A model generated the notes under the pieces. That model saw only the letters and a list, made by a program, of their open reading frames with translations. It did not search any database and was not told the DNA's origin. From contig NZ_JAUSXG010000001.1 in NCBI RefSeq assembly GCF_030815855.1, positions 5,270,001 to 5,334,000 on the forward strand: a stretch of DNA of 64,000 nt. Reading direction: 5' to 3'. The position numbers were made by a program, and so were the translations under genes. Shown here one piece after another: positions 26,788-34,580 of this stretch (the first letter of the stretch is position 1; each line of letters opens with the position of its first letter). This DNA comes from Variovorax paradoxus. GTDB lineage: Bacteria > Pseudomonadota > Gammaproteobacteria > Burkholderiales > Burkholderiaceae_C.

Positions 26788-27561
26788 ATGGCCGATGTCT
26801 CCGCCGCGCGCACCAAGGCGGTTTTCGAATTCAAGAGCGCCACGCTGCCGCTGATCGCAGTGATCCTCAAGACGGCCGATCTGGCCGTGCTGGCAGAGGC
26901 CCTCGATGCACAGCTGGCCGACTCGCCCGATTTCTTCGAGCAGGAGCCGGTGGTCATCGACCTCTCGCAGCTGCAGCCCGACGAAGACAGCGGCGAGGAA
27001 CCCGCCGAGCTCGACTTTGCGGCGCTGCGCGGCCTTTTGGCGCGCCACCAGACGCAGCCCATTGCGGTGCGCGGGGGCAACGACGCCCAGAATGCCGCGG
27101 CCCGTGCCGCCGGCCTGTCTCTGACGGCCATGCCGGTGGCGCCCGCGCCGCGTTCTCCGGCGCCGCCGGCCGCTTCGCCGGCTCCGGCCAGCGAAGCACC
27201 GCAGATCGTGCGCGAAGTGCCGGTGCCCGCCAACGGCACGCTCCTGATCGACAAGCCGCTGCGTTCGGGCCAGCAGGTCTACGCCCGCGGCGGCGACGTG
27301 GTGGTGACCGCGGTGGTGAGCTTCGGCGCCGAGGTCATTGCCGACGGCAACGTGCACGTCTACGCGCCGCTGCGGGGCAAGGCCATTGCCGGCGCGCGCG
27401 GCAATACCGAGGCGCGAATCTTCTCGACCTGCATGGAAGCGCAGCTCGTGGCCATTGCGGGCATCTACCGCACCAACGAAGTGCCGCTGCCCGACCCGGT
27501 GCTCGGTAAGCCAGCGCAGATCCGCCTGGACGGCAAGAAGCTAGTGATCGACGCGATCTGA
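26788..27561 (+). CDS. minC: Septum site-determining protein MinC
   Basis: FtsZ antagonist that blocks division at the cell poles. The 257-residue protein has an N-terminal FtsZ-inhibiting domain (1-105), a Pro/Ala-rich linker (about 115-145, APRSPAPPAASPAPA) and the C-terminal beta-helix that binds MinD (VYARGGDVVVTAVVSFGAEV, DGNVHVYAPLRGKAIAGARG). ATG 26788 starts the conserved ADVSAARTKAVFEFKSA. It is the first gene of minCDE; a 161-base gap with a repeat separates it from minD. Confidence 0.96.
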   Translation: MADVSAARTKAVFEFKSATLPLIAVILKTADLAVLAEALDAQLADSPDFFEQEPVVIDLSQLQPDEDSGEEPAELDFAALRGLLARHQTQPIAVRGGNDAQNAAARAAGLSLTAMPVAPAPRSPAPPAASPAPASEAPQIVREVPVPANGTLLIDKPLRSGQQVYARGGDVVVTAVVSFGAEVIADGNVHVYAPLRGKAIAGARGNTEARIFSTCMEAQLVAIAGIYRTNEVPLPDPVLGKPAQIRLDGKKLVIDAI

Positions 27562-27562
27562 T

Positions 27563-27681
27563 GTGCCCCCCGGCTTTTCACTCCGCTTCGCTGCGTGTAA
27601 TTCGCCACCCCCCGAGGGGGAGGCGCGGCTCGCCTTGGGGCGGCCCGGCGGCGGCCGCATCCCTGACCGGGCGCGGCGGAT
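27563..27681. repeat. GC-rich palindromic repeat (family 2-like) between minC and minD
   Basis: It holds CTCCGCTTCGCTGCGTGTAA, a CCCCCCGAGGGGG palindrome near 27608, then GGGGCGGCCCGGCGGCGGCCGCATC. The order of elements resembles the copy at 3136-3245, although the sequences have diverged. The element lies inside the min operon, so the transcript must carry it, or minDE has its own promoter between here and 27723. Confidence 0.6.
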
Positions 27682-27722
27682 CTTAAAAACCAACAACCAA
27701 ATCGAAACAAGAAGGAATGGCC

Positions 27723-28538
27723 ATGGCCAAAATTGTGGTGGTGACCTCAGGCAAGGGCGGCGTCGGCAAGACCACGACGAGCGCCAGCTTCGCGTCGGGC
27801 CTCGCGCTCGCGGGCAAGAAAACGGCTGTGATCGACTTCGACGTGGGCCTGCGCAACCTCGATCTGATCATGGGCTGCGAGCGGCGCGTGGTGTACGACC
27901 TGATCAACGTGATCCAGGGCGAAGCCAACCTGAGCCAGGCGCTCATCAAGGACAAGCAGTGCGACAACCTGTTCGTGCTCGCGGCCTCGCAGACGCGCGA
28001 CAAGGAAGCCCTGACGCAAGAAGGCGTGGAAAAGGTGCTGACCGACTTGGCGGCCATGGACTTCGACTACATCGTGTGCGACTCGCCCGCGGGCATCGAA
28101 ACCGGCGCGATGATGGCCATGCACTTTGCCGACGAGGCGCTGGTGGTGACCAACCCCGAGGTATCCTCGGTGCGCGACTCCGACCGCATCCTGGGCATGC
28201 TGAGCAGCAAGACCAAGCGGGCGAAGGAAGGCGGCGACCCCATCAAGGAGCACCTGCTGATCACCCGCTACAACCCCAACCGCGTGGCCGGCGGCCAGAT
28301 GCTTTCGCTGGAAGACATCCAGGACATCCTGCGCATCAAGCTGATCGGCGTCATTCCCGAATCCGAAAGCGTGCTGCAGGCTTCCAACCAGGGCGTGCCC
28401 GCCATCCACGACAAGGAAACCGACGTGGCCAAGGCCTACAGCGACGTGGTGGCGCGCTTCCTGGGTGAAGACAAGCCGATGCGCTTCGTCGACGCGGAAA
28501 AGCCGGGCTTCTTCAAGCGAATTTTCGGAGGCAAGTAG
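27723..28538 (+). CDS. minD: Septum site-determining ATPase MinD
   Basis: Membrane-associated ATPase that recruits MinC and oscillates with MinE. The 271-residue protein has the deviant Walker A KGGVGKTT at residues 10-17, the switch IDFDVGLRNLDLIMGCE, CDSPAGIE, and a C-terminal amphipathic membrane helix (KPGFFKRIFGGK). Two in-frame ATGs occur, 27717 and 27723. The second is preferred because GAAGGA ends directly at 27716 and needs a few bases of spacing, and MAKIVVVTSGKGG is the canonical opening. Confidence 0.97.
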   Translation: MAKIVVVTSGKGGVGKTTTSASFASGLALAGKKTAVIDFDVGLRNLDLIMGCERRVVYDLINVIQGEANLSQALIKDKQCDNLFVLAASQTRDKEALTQEGVEKVLTDLAAMDFDYIVCDSPAGIETGAMMAMHFADEALVVTNPEVSSVRDSDRILGMLSSKTKRAKEGGDPIKEHLLITRYNPNRVAGGQMLSLEDIQDILRIKLIGVIPESESVLQASNQGVPAIHDKETDVAKAYSDVVARFLGEDKPMRFVDAEKPGFFKRIFGGK

Positions 28539-28541
28539 GCC

Positions 28542-28820
28542 ATGTCCTTTTTCTCGTTCCTGCTCGGCGAAAAGAAGAAGACGGCCAGCGTCGCCAAGGA
28601 GCGGCTGCAGATCATCCTCGCGCACGAGCGGTCCAGCCTCAGCGGCAAGAAGCGCCCCGACTACCTGCCCGACCTCCAGCGCGAGCTGATGGCGGTGATC
28701 TCCAAATACGTGAAGATCAATGCCGAGGACATCAAGGTTCACCTGGAAAAGCAGGACGACCTCGAAGTGCTCGACATCAAGATCGAACTGCCCGACCCGT
28801 CGCCCTCGCCGGCGCGCTGA
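28542..28820 (+). CDS. minE: Cell division topological specificity factor MinE
   Basis: A 92-residue partner of MinD that stimulates its ATPase and keeps MinCD at the poles. It has the N-terminal membrane-targeting and anti-MinCD region ([23 protein letters not shown] to AHERSS) and the C-terminal dimer domain ([20 protein letters not shown]). It starts 3 bases after minD and is clearly co-translated. Length is close to E. coli MinE (88 residues). Confidence 0.97.
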   Translation: MSFFSFLLGEKKKTASVAKERLQIILAHERSSLSGKKRPDYLPDLQRELMAVISKYVKINAEDIKVHLEKQDDLEVLDIKIELPDPSPSPAR

Positions 28821-28878
28821 CGCGCGGCAGGCGGGCGGCAGGCGGGCGGCACAACCCGCACCGCCTGCGCGGCTTCGG

Positions 28879-29808
28879 TCAGTCCGCACGCGCGATGAAG
28901 CGCGTCACCTGCCGGACCACGTCCTCCTCCTTGAGGATGCGGCGGTGTCCCAGCCCCTTCGTGGCCACGAGCTGCGCCCCCTTGATTGCATCGCGGTAGG
29001 CCTCCGCATCGGCGAACCGGTTCACGCGGTCGTCGCGGTCGTGCACGATCAGCGTCGGCTGCACGATGCGGGGCCCGACGGCGGCCGGTTCGAGTTGCGC
29101 CATCAAGAAGCCTTCCTGCGCCTCGAACAGCCGCTGCATGGCGAGCCGCGTCTTCTCGCTCAGCCCGAAGGTGTGCGTGAAGTAGCGCGTGAATTCACGT
29201 GCCGACGCCGGTGGTGCCAGCAGCACCAGCCGCTCGGTGCGCAGGCCCTGCGCGGCAGCCACCCCGAGCGCGTTGGCGCCCATCGAATGCGCCACAGCGG
29301 CGCGAAGGGTATGTCCGTCCGCCACGAGCCTTGCCACCACGTACGAGATGGCACGGGCGAACTGCGGCGCGTTGCTCATCGTGCCCGCGCTGCGGCCATG
29401 GGCCGGCAGCTCGAGCAGCACCGGCCGCAGGCCCGCACCGGCAACAGCATCCGCCAGCGTCAGCATCTGCCCCGCATGCCCGCCCCAGCCGTGCACCAGC
29501 AGCACCACGGGGGCGGATTCAGCGCCTGAATCCTGCGTGGCGAGGTGATAGAGCCCGAGGCTTGCGTTCTCGAAGCGCCAGGCTTCGCGCCGCCATCCTG
29601 CGCCGGGCGCCTGCGCGCGGTAGAGCCACTTGAGCGGCAGCGGCGTGCCGAAGATGCGATGGGCCGCACGCACGCCCAATGCGGGCCAGAGGCGCTCCGA
29701 CGCGGTCAGGCCAAAGCGCACGGCGCGCATCAGGCGGCTGGGGCGGTAGTAGTTCGATTGCGCGGCATGTGTCGGCGCAGACGAAGGGGTGCTGCTGGTG
29801 CTTGTCAT
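28879..29808 (-). CDS. Alpha/beta hydrolase, TetR-linked
   Basis: A 309-residue hydrolase with an oxyanion loop VLLVHGWGGHAGQM, a nucleophile elbow AHSMGANALG (serine near residue 170), the acid in VHDRDDRVN and the histidine in GLGHRRILKEED. No clear signal peptide; an N-terminal hydrophilic stretch of about 25 residues precedes the fold. It follows a 37-codon gene on the same strand after 17 bases. Both lie behind a palindromic operator shared with the TetR gene at 30019, so the hydrolase is probably TetR-controlled. Substrate unknown. Confidence 0.87.
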   Translation of the reverse strand: MTSTSSTPSSAPTHAAQSNYYRPSRLMRAVRFGLTASERLWPALGVRAAHRIFGTPLPLKWLYRAQAPGAGWRREAWRFENASLGLYHLATQDSGAESAPVVLLVHGWGGHAGQMLTLADAVAGAGLRPVLLELPAHGRSAGTMSNAPQFARAISYVVARLVADGHTLRAAVAHSMGANALGVAAAQGLRTERLVLLAPPASAREFTRYFTHTFGLSEKTRLAMQRLFEAQEGFLMAQLEPAAVGPRIVQPTLIVHDRDDRVNRFADAEAYRDAIKGAQLVATKGLGHRRILKEEDVVRQVTRFIARAD

Positions 29809-29825
29809 CCGATGGGCTCCTGCGT

Positions 29826-29939
29826 TCAGAACCAGACCCAGTCGTCGTTGCTGCGCGGAAGACTGCGCAGCTCATCGCGGACGGCTTCGGCGCCGATGGC
29901 GCCCACATAGACAACGAGGCAGAGAGCGATGATCAGCAT
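29826..29939 (-). CDS. 37-residue membrane microprotein
   Basis: A small gene with a strong ribosome binding site (AAAAAAGGAGCAGCACC before the ATG). The product starts with a hydrophobic helix (MLIIALCLVVYVGAIGAEAV) and ends in a polar tail (SNDDWVWF). It is the first gene after the TetR operator at 29958-29973 and is followed 17 bases later by the hydrolase, so it heads the controlled operon. No function can be assigned; a small membrane modulator or a leader-like peptide are options. The tidy RBS, the operator and the single-helix design argue that it is real. Confidence 0.7.
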   Translation of the reverse strand: MLIIALCLVVYVGAIGAEAVRDELRSLPRSNDDWVWF

Positions 29940-29957
29940 GGTGCTGCTCCTTTTTTA

Positions 29958-29973
29958 TCGCACGATTGTGCGA
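29958..29973. promoter_or_regulatory. TetR operator A (upstream of microprotein-hydrolase operon)
   Basis: TCGCACGATTGTGCGA is a palindrome with 6-base arms (TCGCAC, GTGCGA) and a 4-base centre. It lies 18 bases before the microprotein ATG. Read on the opposite strand it matches the site in front of the TetR gene (30633-30648) at 15 of 16 positions. Confidence 0.75.
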
Positions 29974-30018
29974 AATTGAACCAAAGAAAGACGGACGAAA
30001 ACGTGCCTGCCCGAGGGT

Positions 30019-30621
30019 TCAGGCGCGGTAGCTGGAAAGAAGCCGCTGCCAGGTGCGCATCGCGCAGTCGCCGGCTTGCGGGTCGCGCAGGAAGCGCGCG
30101 TCATGCAGGAGGCCGATGATGACGCCATTGATTTCGCTGACCACCTGGGCGGCATCGGTGTCGGCCCGGAGCTCGCCGGTTTCTACCGCCTGCAGCACCG
30201 TGCGGCGCAGCGCGGCGCGCCAGCGCGTGACCTCGCTGAACAGCAGGTCGCGCAGTTCGCCTTCCCGGTCGTCGTACTCGAACGCGCCCGCCGTGTAGAT
30301 GCAGCCGGTTTCGGCCTCGATGTCGCGGGTGCGGGCAATCCAGCGGTCGACGATGTCACAGAGCCGCGCGAGGCCCTTGGGCTTTTGCATGGCGGGCACG
30401 AACACGTCGGCCAGGAAGCGGCGGCCGTATTCCTCGATGACGGCCTTCTGCAGCGCCTCGCGCGAACCCACGCGGGAGAACACCCCGCTCTTGGAAAGCG
30501 CCAGACGGCTGGCCACGGCCTGGAGCGTGATGGCTTCGAGACCCTCGCTCAGGGCGAGGTCCATCGCCGCGCCGACGATGGCCGTGCGGGTGAGTTCGCT
30601 TTTCTGGGTCTTGGCGTCCAT
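30019..30621 (-). CDS. TetR-family transcriptional repressor
   Basis: A 200-residue regulator. The HTH is in residues 10-55 (TLQAVASRLALSKSGVFSRVGSR), followed by an all-helical ligand domain with a TGCIYTAGAFEYDDREGELRD stretch. It sits upstream of the microprotein and hydrolase genes on the same strand. One copy of a near-identical palindrome precedes its own start (11 bases away) and another precedes the microprotein, so it probably represses itself and that operon. The ATG at 30621 is the first one after the operator. Confidence 0.92.
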   Translation of the reverse strand: MDAKTQKSELTRTAIVGAAMDLALSEGLEAITLQAVASRLALSKSGVFSRVGSREALQKAVIEEYGRRFLADVFVPAMQKPKGLARLCDIVDRWIARTRDIEAETGCIYTAGAFEYDDREGELRDLLFSEVTRWRAALRRTVLQAVETGELRADTDAAQVVSEINGVIIGLLHDARFLRDPQAGDCAMRTWQRLLSSYRA

Positions 30622-30632
30622 GAATCTGACTT

Positions 30633-30648
30633 TAGCACAATCGTGCGA
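30633..30648. promoter_or_regulatory. TetR operator B (autoregulatory)
   Basis: TAGCACAATCGTGCGA lies 11 bases before the TetR start codon. It is the reverse complement of operator A except for one base, and AAATTG follows GTGCG in both copies as read on the + strand. Confidence 0.75.
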
Positions 30649-30816
30649 AATTGCAATTCCACTCGAGGATCCACAAGAGATGGCCTGCAAAGATGATTTG
30701 CTCATGTGAAACCAACAAACGCATCGTTCCCCGCATAAGCACTTCTGCCGAGAATCGCCGGGCGGCCCGTTCCGGGTCTCTGTCTCTCTCCCTTTCCCCG
30801 ATCCTCCCGCGCCAGA

Positions 30817-31761
30817 ATGAACTTCCAACAACTGCGCTCGGTACGCGAGGCCGTTCGTTGCGGCTTCAACCTGACCGAAGTCGCCAACACCCTGCATACC
30901 TCCCAACCGGGCGTGAGCCGGCAGATCCGCGAACTGGAGGAAGAGCTCGGCATCGAACTGTTCGTGCGCGCCGGCAAGCGCCTCACCGGCCTCACGGAGC
31001 CGGGGGGCCACGTGCTGCCGATCATCGAACGCATGCTGCTGGAAAGCAGCAACCTGCGGCATGCGGGACAGGAGTTCGTGGCGCAGCAAAGCGGGCTGCT
31101 GTCTGTGGCGGCCACGCACTCGCAGGCGCGCTATGCGATGCCGGTCGCGGTGCAGGAGTTTCGCGCGCAGTTTCCCAACGTGAAGCTGCATATGCACCAG
31201 GGTTCGCCCAAGCAGATCGCGCAGATGCTGATCGACGGCGAGGCCGACGTGGGCATTGCGACCGAAGCGCTGGGCGACTATCCGCAGCTGGTGGCCCTGC
31301 CCTGCTACCGCTGGACGCATTCGGTGGTGGTGCCGCCGGGCCATGCGCTGCTCGATGCGCCGCTGACGCTCGAGGCGCTCACGCGTTACCCGCTCATCAC
31401 CTACGACACCGGCTTTACCGGCCGCTCGCGCATCGACGAGGCTTTTGCCCAGCGCGGCCTCGCGCCCAACATCGTGCTGGCCGCCATGGACGCCGACGTG
31501 ATCAAGACCTATGTTCAGCTGGGCATGGGCGTGGGCATCGTCGCAGGCGTGGCCTACGAAACCGAGCGCGACACGCAGCTGCGCGCGCTCGATGCCGGCC
31601 GGCTGTTCGGCATCAACCTGACCAAGCTCGCGGTGCGGCGCGGCAATTACCTGCGCAAGTATGTCTACGCGTTCATCGAATCCTTCGCGCCGACCTTGAC
31701 GCGGGCCGTGGTCGAGAAGGCTCTGGGCGATGAAGCGAAGGGATCGCACTACGAAATCTAG
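30817..31761 (+). CDS. CysB-type LysR transcriptional regulator
   Basis: A 314-residue regulator with the CysB/Cbl opening MNFQQLRSVREAVRCGFNLT and HTH core TLHTSQPGVSRQIRELEEELG. The effector domain has the sulfate-group marks ATHSQARYAMPVAV and TYDTGFTGRSRIDEAF. CysB-type proteins control sulfur assimilation with sulfate, sulfite or O-acetylserine as signals. No sulfur genes adjoin it, so its targets lie elsewhere. The short spacing to the TetR gene (195 bases, divergent) does not by itself link them. Confidence 0.9.
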   Translation: MNFQQLRSVREAVRCGFNLTEVANTLHTSQPGVSRQIRELEEELGIELFVRAGKRLTGLTEPGGHVLPIIERMLLESSNLRHAGQEFVAQQSGLLSVAATHSQARYAMPVAVQEFRAQFPNVKLHMHQGSPKQIAQMLIDGEADVGIATEALGDYPQLVALPCYRWTHSVVVPPGHALLDAPLTLEALTRYPLITYDTGFTGRSRIDEAFAQRGLAPNIVLAAMDADVIKTYVQLGMGVGIVAGVAYETERDTQLRALDAGRLFGINLTKLAVRRGNYLRKYVYAFIESFAPTLTRAVVEKALGDEAKGSHYEI

Positions 31762-31875
31762 CGCCCACGCAACGGATTCGACGCTTGCGGGCACAGGATT
31801 AAAAAAGAAGCATGCCGCTTCACACAGGGAGCGTACATTCGGGTTAATTCCTTGGCTTCCCGGAACGGATCAGCA

Positions 31876-32136
31876 ATGGCATCGACCCCGCAGCAGCAAC
31901 AGCAAACCAGGGCCGCCCTGAAGGCCGCCGACGTCGCCGAAAGGCGCGAGCGGCTGAGACGGGGCTTGCCTGCCGTCGTGGAGTTGCTGCAGAGCCGCCA
32001 GGCCGACCGCATCGACGACAGCGACATCGACGCGTATGTGAGCCTTAACTGGCTCGAATGGCACGGCGGCGGCTTGCGGCTCACCATCACCGGGCGCAAC
32101 GTCTGCGCCCAATCGCTGCCCACCGTGGCGGCCTGA
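31876..32136 (+). CDS. Hypothetical 86-residue protein
   Basis: A small soluble protein with a basic helical middle (AADVAERRERLRRGLPAVVELLQ), then IDAYVSLNWLEWHGGGLRLT. The pattern LNWLEWHGGGLRLTITG resembles a short winged-helix or beta-hairpin end, but I cannot name a family. ATG 31876 is preferred; a TTG start 24 bases upstream would add eight residues. A strong hairpin terminator follows at 32163, which supports a real transcription unit. Confidence 0.65.
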   Translation: MASTPQQQQQTRAALKAADVAERRERLRRGLPAVVELLQSRQADRIDDSDIDAYVSLNWLEWHGGGLRLTITGRNVCAQSLPTVAA

Positions 32137-32162
32137 GCGGCCTCCGCTCCCCGCAAAAACAA

Positions 32163-32195
32163 AAGACCGCCGCAGGAGGTTCCCGCGGCGGTCTT
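32163..32195. terminator. Rho-independent-type hairpin between convergent genes
   Basis: AAGACCGCCGC (32163-32173) pairs perfectly with GCGGCGGTCTT (32185-32195) around an 11-base loop. A-rich sequence on the left (CAAAAACAAAAG) gives a U-run for transcripts from the right, and the hairpin can serve both converging genes. Confidence 0.8.
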
Positions 32196-32230
32196 CCAGC
32201 CTGCGCGTGGCAGGCCAAGCGCTTGGCGCC

Positions 32231-32671
32231 TTACTGGTTGCCGACGATGATCTGCGCGATCAGGCCGGTGGCAATGGCCGCCAGCACATAGTCGCCGCCC
32301 ACACCCACCCACTGATAGCCGCGGGGCGGCTGCTGCAGGCGGTAGGCACGCCAATCGTTCACCACGTAGTTGCGGCCGCGGTACTCGTTGGGCACGCGTC
32401 CGCCGCGGCGCCATTCGGCATGCGGCTGCGGATAGCCGCGGCGGTCGAACTGGCGGCCGGGGCGATAGTCTTCGCGGCTGTAGCGGTCGCCACGGCGGTC
32501 GTCGTGCCGATCGAACTGGCGATGCTGTTGTTCGTAGCGGCCGTTGCCTCGGTCGTCGCCGCGGTCATGACCGCGATCGTGGCCACGGTCTTGCGCGAAG
32601 GCGCTTCCCGCGGCCATGCACATCGCGAGCGCCGCAGCAGCGACGGCCATGCTCTTTGACTTGATGATCAT
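32231..32671 (-). CDS. RcnB-family periplasmic protein
   Basis: A 146-residue exported protein. Signal peptide residues 1-27 (MIIKSKSMAVAAAALAM, cleavage after SAFA), then a region extremely rich in Asp, Arg, His and Gly (DRGHDRGHDRGDDRGNGR), then the RcnB core ending YRLQQPPRGYQWVGVGGDYV with a hydrophobic tail LAAIATGLIAQII. RcnB proteins influence nickel/cobalt homeostasis or envelope integrity. AAGGAGTTCCAG precedes the ATG at 32671. No rcnA or metal efflux gene adjoins it. Confidence 0.85.
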   Translation of the reverse strand: MIIKSKSMAVAAAALAMCMAAGSAFAQDRGHDRGHDRGDDRGNGRYEQQHRQFDRHDDRRGDRYSREDYRPGRQFDRRGYPQPHAEWRRGGRVPNEYRGRNYVVNDWRAYRLQQPPRGYQWVGVGGDYVLAAIATGLIAQIIVGNQ

Positions 32672-32811
32672 CTGGAACTCCTTCGTGTTGATGACGAGTC
32701 CATTGTCATCGGCGCTTGTGTCTGCCCGGGGCACATCAGGTCGCCGTCAGGTGAAAGCAGGTAAGCGTTGGTATCGGAGCGGCGCGTTGTCCTGCAATTC
32801 GAGGCAAGGGC

Positions 32812-33702
32812 TCATCCCCCCACCAAGCTATCGGCTGGGTCAGTGCGCGGCTCCTGCTTCGCGGCGACATCCAGCGGTGGCAACTCGAGTTCGATCAGTG
32901 CGCCATGCGTGCGCGTGAGGTCGAGCACCCCGGTGGATCGGGCCTGGTTCGTGTGCAGCACCACGGCGTAAGGGCCTTCGCCGCGCACCGCGAGCCGCTG
33001 CGAGAGCGCATCGCCGCCCTCTTGCGCGGCAGCCGCGCTGCTTCGCGGCGAAGACAGCACCAACAGGCTGCCGCCGAGCGCCACGACGGCCACGCGCAGG
33101 CTGCTGCCCGGCATCGCGACAGGCTCGCCGATGTGCGTGGCCGCGTCGTCGGCCGCGGTGCCGAGCAGCGCGCGGTAGCGGGCGAGCGTGGCGTCGAGAT
33201 CGCGCACCGCGACCGCAAGACTCGCAACGCCGAGCGTGCCGTTGGCATGCACGCGCGCCTCGCCTTCAGGCACGCGCAAGGCGCGCGGCGTGAGGTCGCC
33301 GCACAGAAAAGGCAAGTCGGCCGAGAGCGGGCGCGCCGTCTGCCATCGCAAGCGTTCGCCATCGGGCCGCACGCGTCCGCCGTCGAGCGGCCCTTCGAGT
33401 GCGAGACCGCGCGCCTTCGCATCGGCCACGGTGATGACGGTGTGGCGCGGCAGCAGCGCGAAATCGACGATGCCTTCGCCATGCCGCTGAAGCAACTGCC
33501 ACCAGCGCTCGGCGGGCGACGCTTCGCGCCATGCGATCAGCTCGAAGTAGCTGCCGTCGGCGAACACCACGAGCGCGTTGTGCGTGGCGCGGCCCGGATG
33601 GTCGCCGCCGCGCAGCACGTGAAAGCCGAGCGCGTCGTAGTCCGCGATGGCGCGTTCGAGGTCGTGCACCGCGATCACGATGTGGTCGAGTTTCAGTGAC
33701 AT
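32812..33702 (-). CDS. Glyoxalase-fold (VOC) protein of the second ABC operon
   Basis: A 296-residue protein with two VOC-type units. The N-terminal one starts LDHIVIAVHDLERAIADYDALGF and continues THNALVVFADGSYFELIAW. The C-terminal half repeats the plan (SLAVAVRDLDATLARYRALLG) and ends with LIELELPPLD. It is the last gene of the importer operon, 32 bases after livF. VOC enzymes act as isomerases, dioxygenases or lyases on small metals-bound substrates, so it may process the imported compound; the reaction is unknown. Confidence 0.82.
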   Translation of the reverse strand: MSLKLDHIVIAVHDLERAIADYDALGFHVLRGGDHPGRATHNALVVFADGSYFELIAWREASPAERWWQLLQRHGEGIVDFALLPRHTVITVADAKARGLALEGPLDGGRVRPDGERLRWQTARPLSADLPFLCGDLTPRALRVPEGEARVHANGTLGVASLAVAVRDLDATLARYRALLGTAADDAATHIGEPVAMPGSSLRVAVVALGGSLLVLSSPRSSAAAAQEGGDALSQRLAVRGEGPYAVVLHTNQARSTGVLDLTRTHGALIELELPPLDVAAKQEPRTDPADSLVGG

Positions 33703-33734
33703 GGATTCGTTCTCGCCGTTTTTCGGTTGACTCT

Positions 33735-34580
33735 TCAGGAAGCCGTGCGTGCTGCGCCCTCGCCGCCCAGGTAGGCATCGCGGATGCGCGCATCGGCCAG
33801 CAGCTCACGCGCCGGCCCCGAGAGCACGATGCGACCGGTCTGCAGCACATAGCCGTGGTGCGCGATCTGCAGGGCAAGACTGGCGTTCTGCTCGACCATG
33901 AAAACCGACACGCCCTGTCCGTTGATGCGAGCGATGAGTTCGAGCACCTTGTCGACATAGAGCGGCGACAGGCCCATGGTCGGCTCGTCCATGCAGATGA
34001 GCTGCGGACGGCCCATGAGCGCGCGCGCCATGGCCACCATCTGCTGTTCGCCGCCCGAGAGCGTGCCGGCCTGGAACTCGATGCGCTCAGCCACGCGCGG
34101 AAAGAGTTCGAGCATGCGCTCGAGGTCTTCGGCCACCGCCTTGCGGTCGCTGCGTGCGTAGGCGCCCATCAACAGGTTCTCGCGCACGGTCATCGCGTGG
34201 AACAGGCGGCGGGCCTCGGGCACCGAGCCGATGCCCTTGCGGATGATCTGCGGCGTGCCGAGGCCGAGCGTCGACTCGCCGTTGAAATTGACTTCACCCG
34301 AGCGCGGCTTGAGCAGGCCCAGCACGATCTTCATCGTGGTCGACTTGCCGCTGGCGTTGCCGCCGAGCAGGCTGACGATCTGGCCGCGGCGCACTTCGAG
34401 GTCGAGGTCGAAGTGCGCTTGCACGGGGCCGTAGAAGCTGTTGACCTTCTTGAGTTGGAGCAGGGGGTGTGCGAGCCCATTGGAAGCGGGCGCTGCCGCG
34501 CGTTCGGGCAGCCCCTCACCCCTGCCCTCTCCCCACAGGGGCGAGGGAGGAAGCCCGGTTCGCGCGACGGTGGTGATCAT
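33735..34580 (-). CDS. livF: ABC transporter ATP-binding protein LivF with repeat-encoded N-terminal extension
   Basis: ATPase of the second importer, 281 residues. Walker A is GGNASGKST, the signature LSGGEQQMV, Walker B LICMDEPTMGLSP and the switch region FMVEQNASLAL, all typical of LivF. The first 40 or so residues are not: about residues 11-24 (PPSPLWGEGRGEG) are the translation of a REP-like repeat (34511-34550). No other in-frame ATG or GTG lies before the core domain (LLQLKKVNSFYG near 41), and the ATG overlaps the livG stop (ATGA), so the extension is probably made. Confidence 0.9.
   Translation of the reverse strand: MITTVARTGLPPSPLWGEGRGEGLPERAAAPASNGLAHPLLQLKKVNSFYGPVQAHFDLDLEVRRGQIVSLLGGNASGKSTTMKIVLGLLKPRSGEVNFNGESTLGLGTPQIIRKGIGSVPEARRLFHAMTVRENLLMGAYARSDRKAVAEDLERMLELFPRVAERIEFQAGTLSGGEQQMVAMARALMGRPQLICMDEPTMGLSPLYVDKVLELIARINGQGVSVFMVEQNASLALQIAHHGYVLQTGRIVLSGPARELLADARIRDAYLGGEGAARTAS
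34511..34550. repeat. REP-like repeat (family 1) inside the livF coding region
   Basis: On the + strand it reads GCCCCTCACCCCTGCCCTCT, then CCCCACAGGGGCGAGGG. It matches the unit at 5221-5255 closely (GCCCTCACCCCAGCCCTCTC, CCC, GGGGAGAGGG). Here it falls within the livF reading frame. Confidence 0.8.

Noticed and set aside
28821..28878. Repeated GGCAGGCGGGC units between minE and the hydrolase
   Set aside because: Only two to three imperfect copies in a GC-rich convergent gap; likely low complexity.
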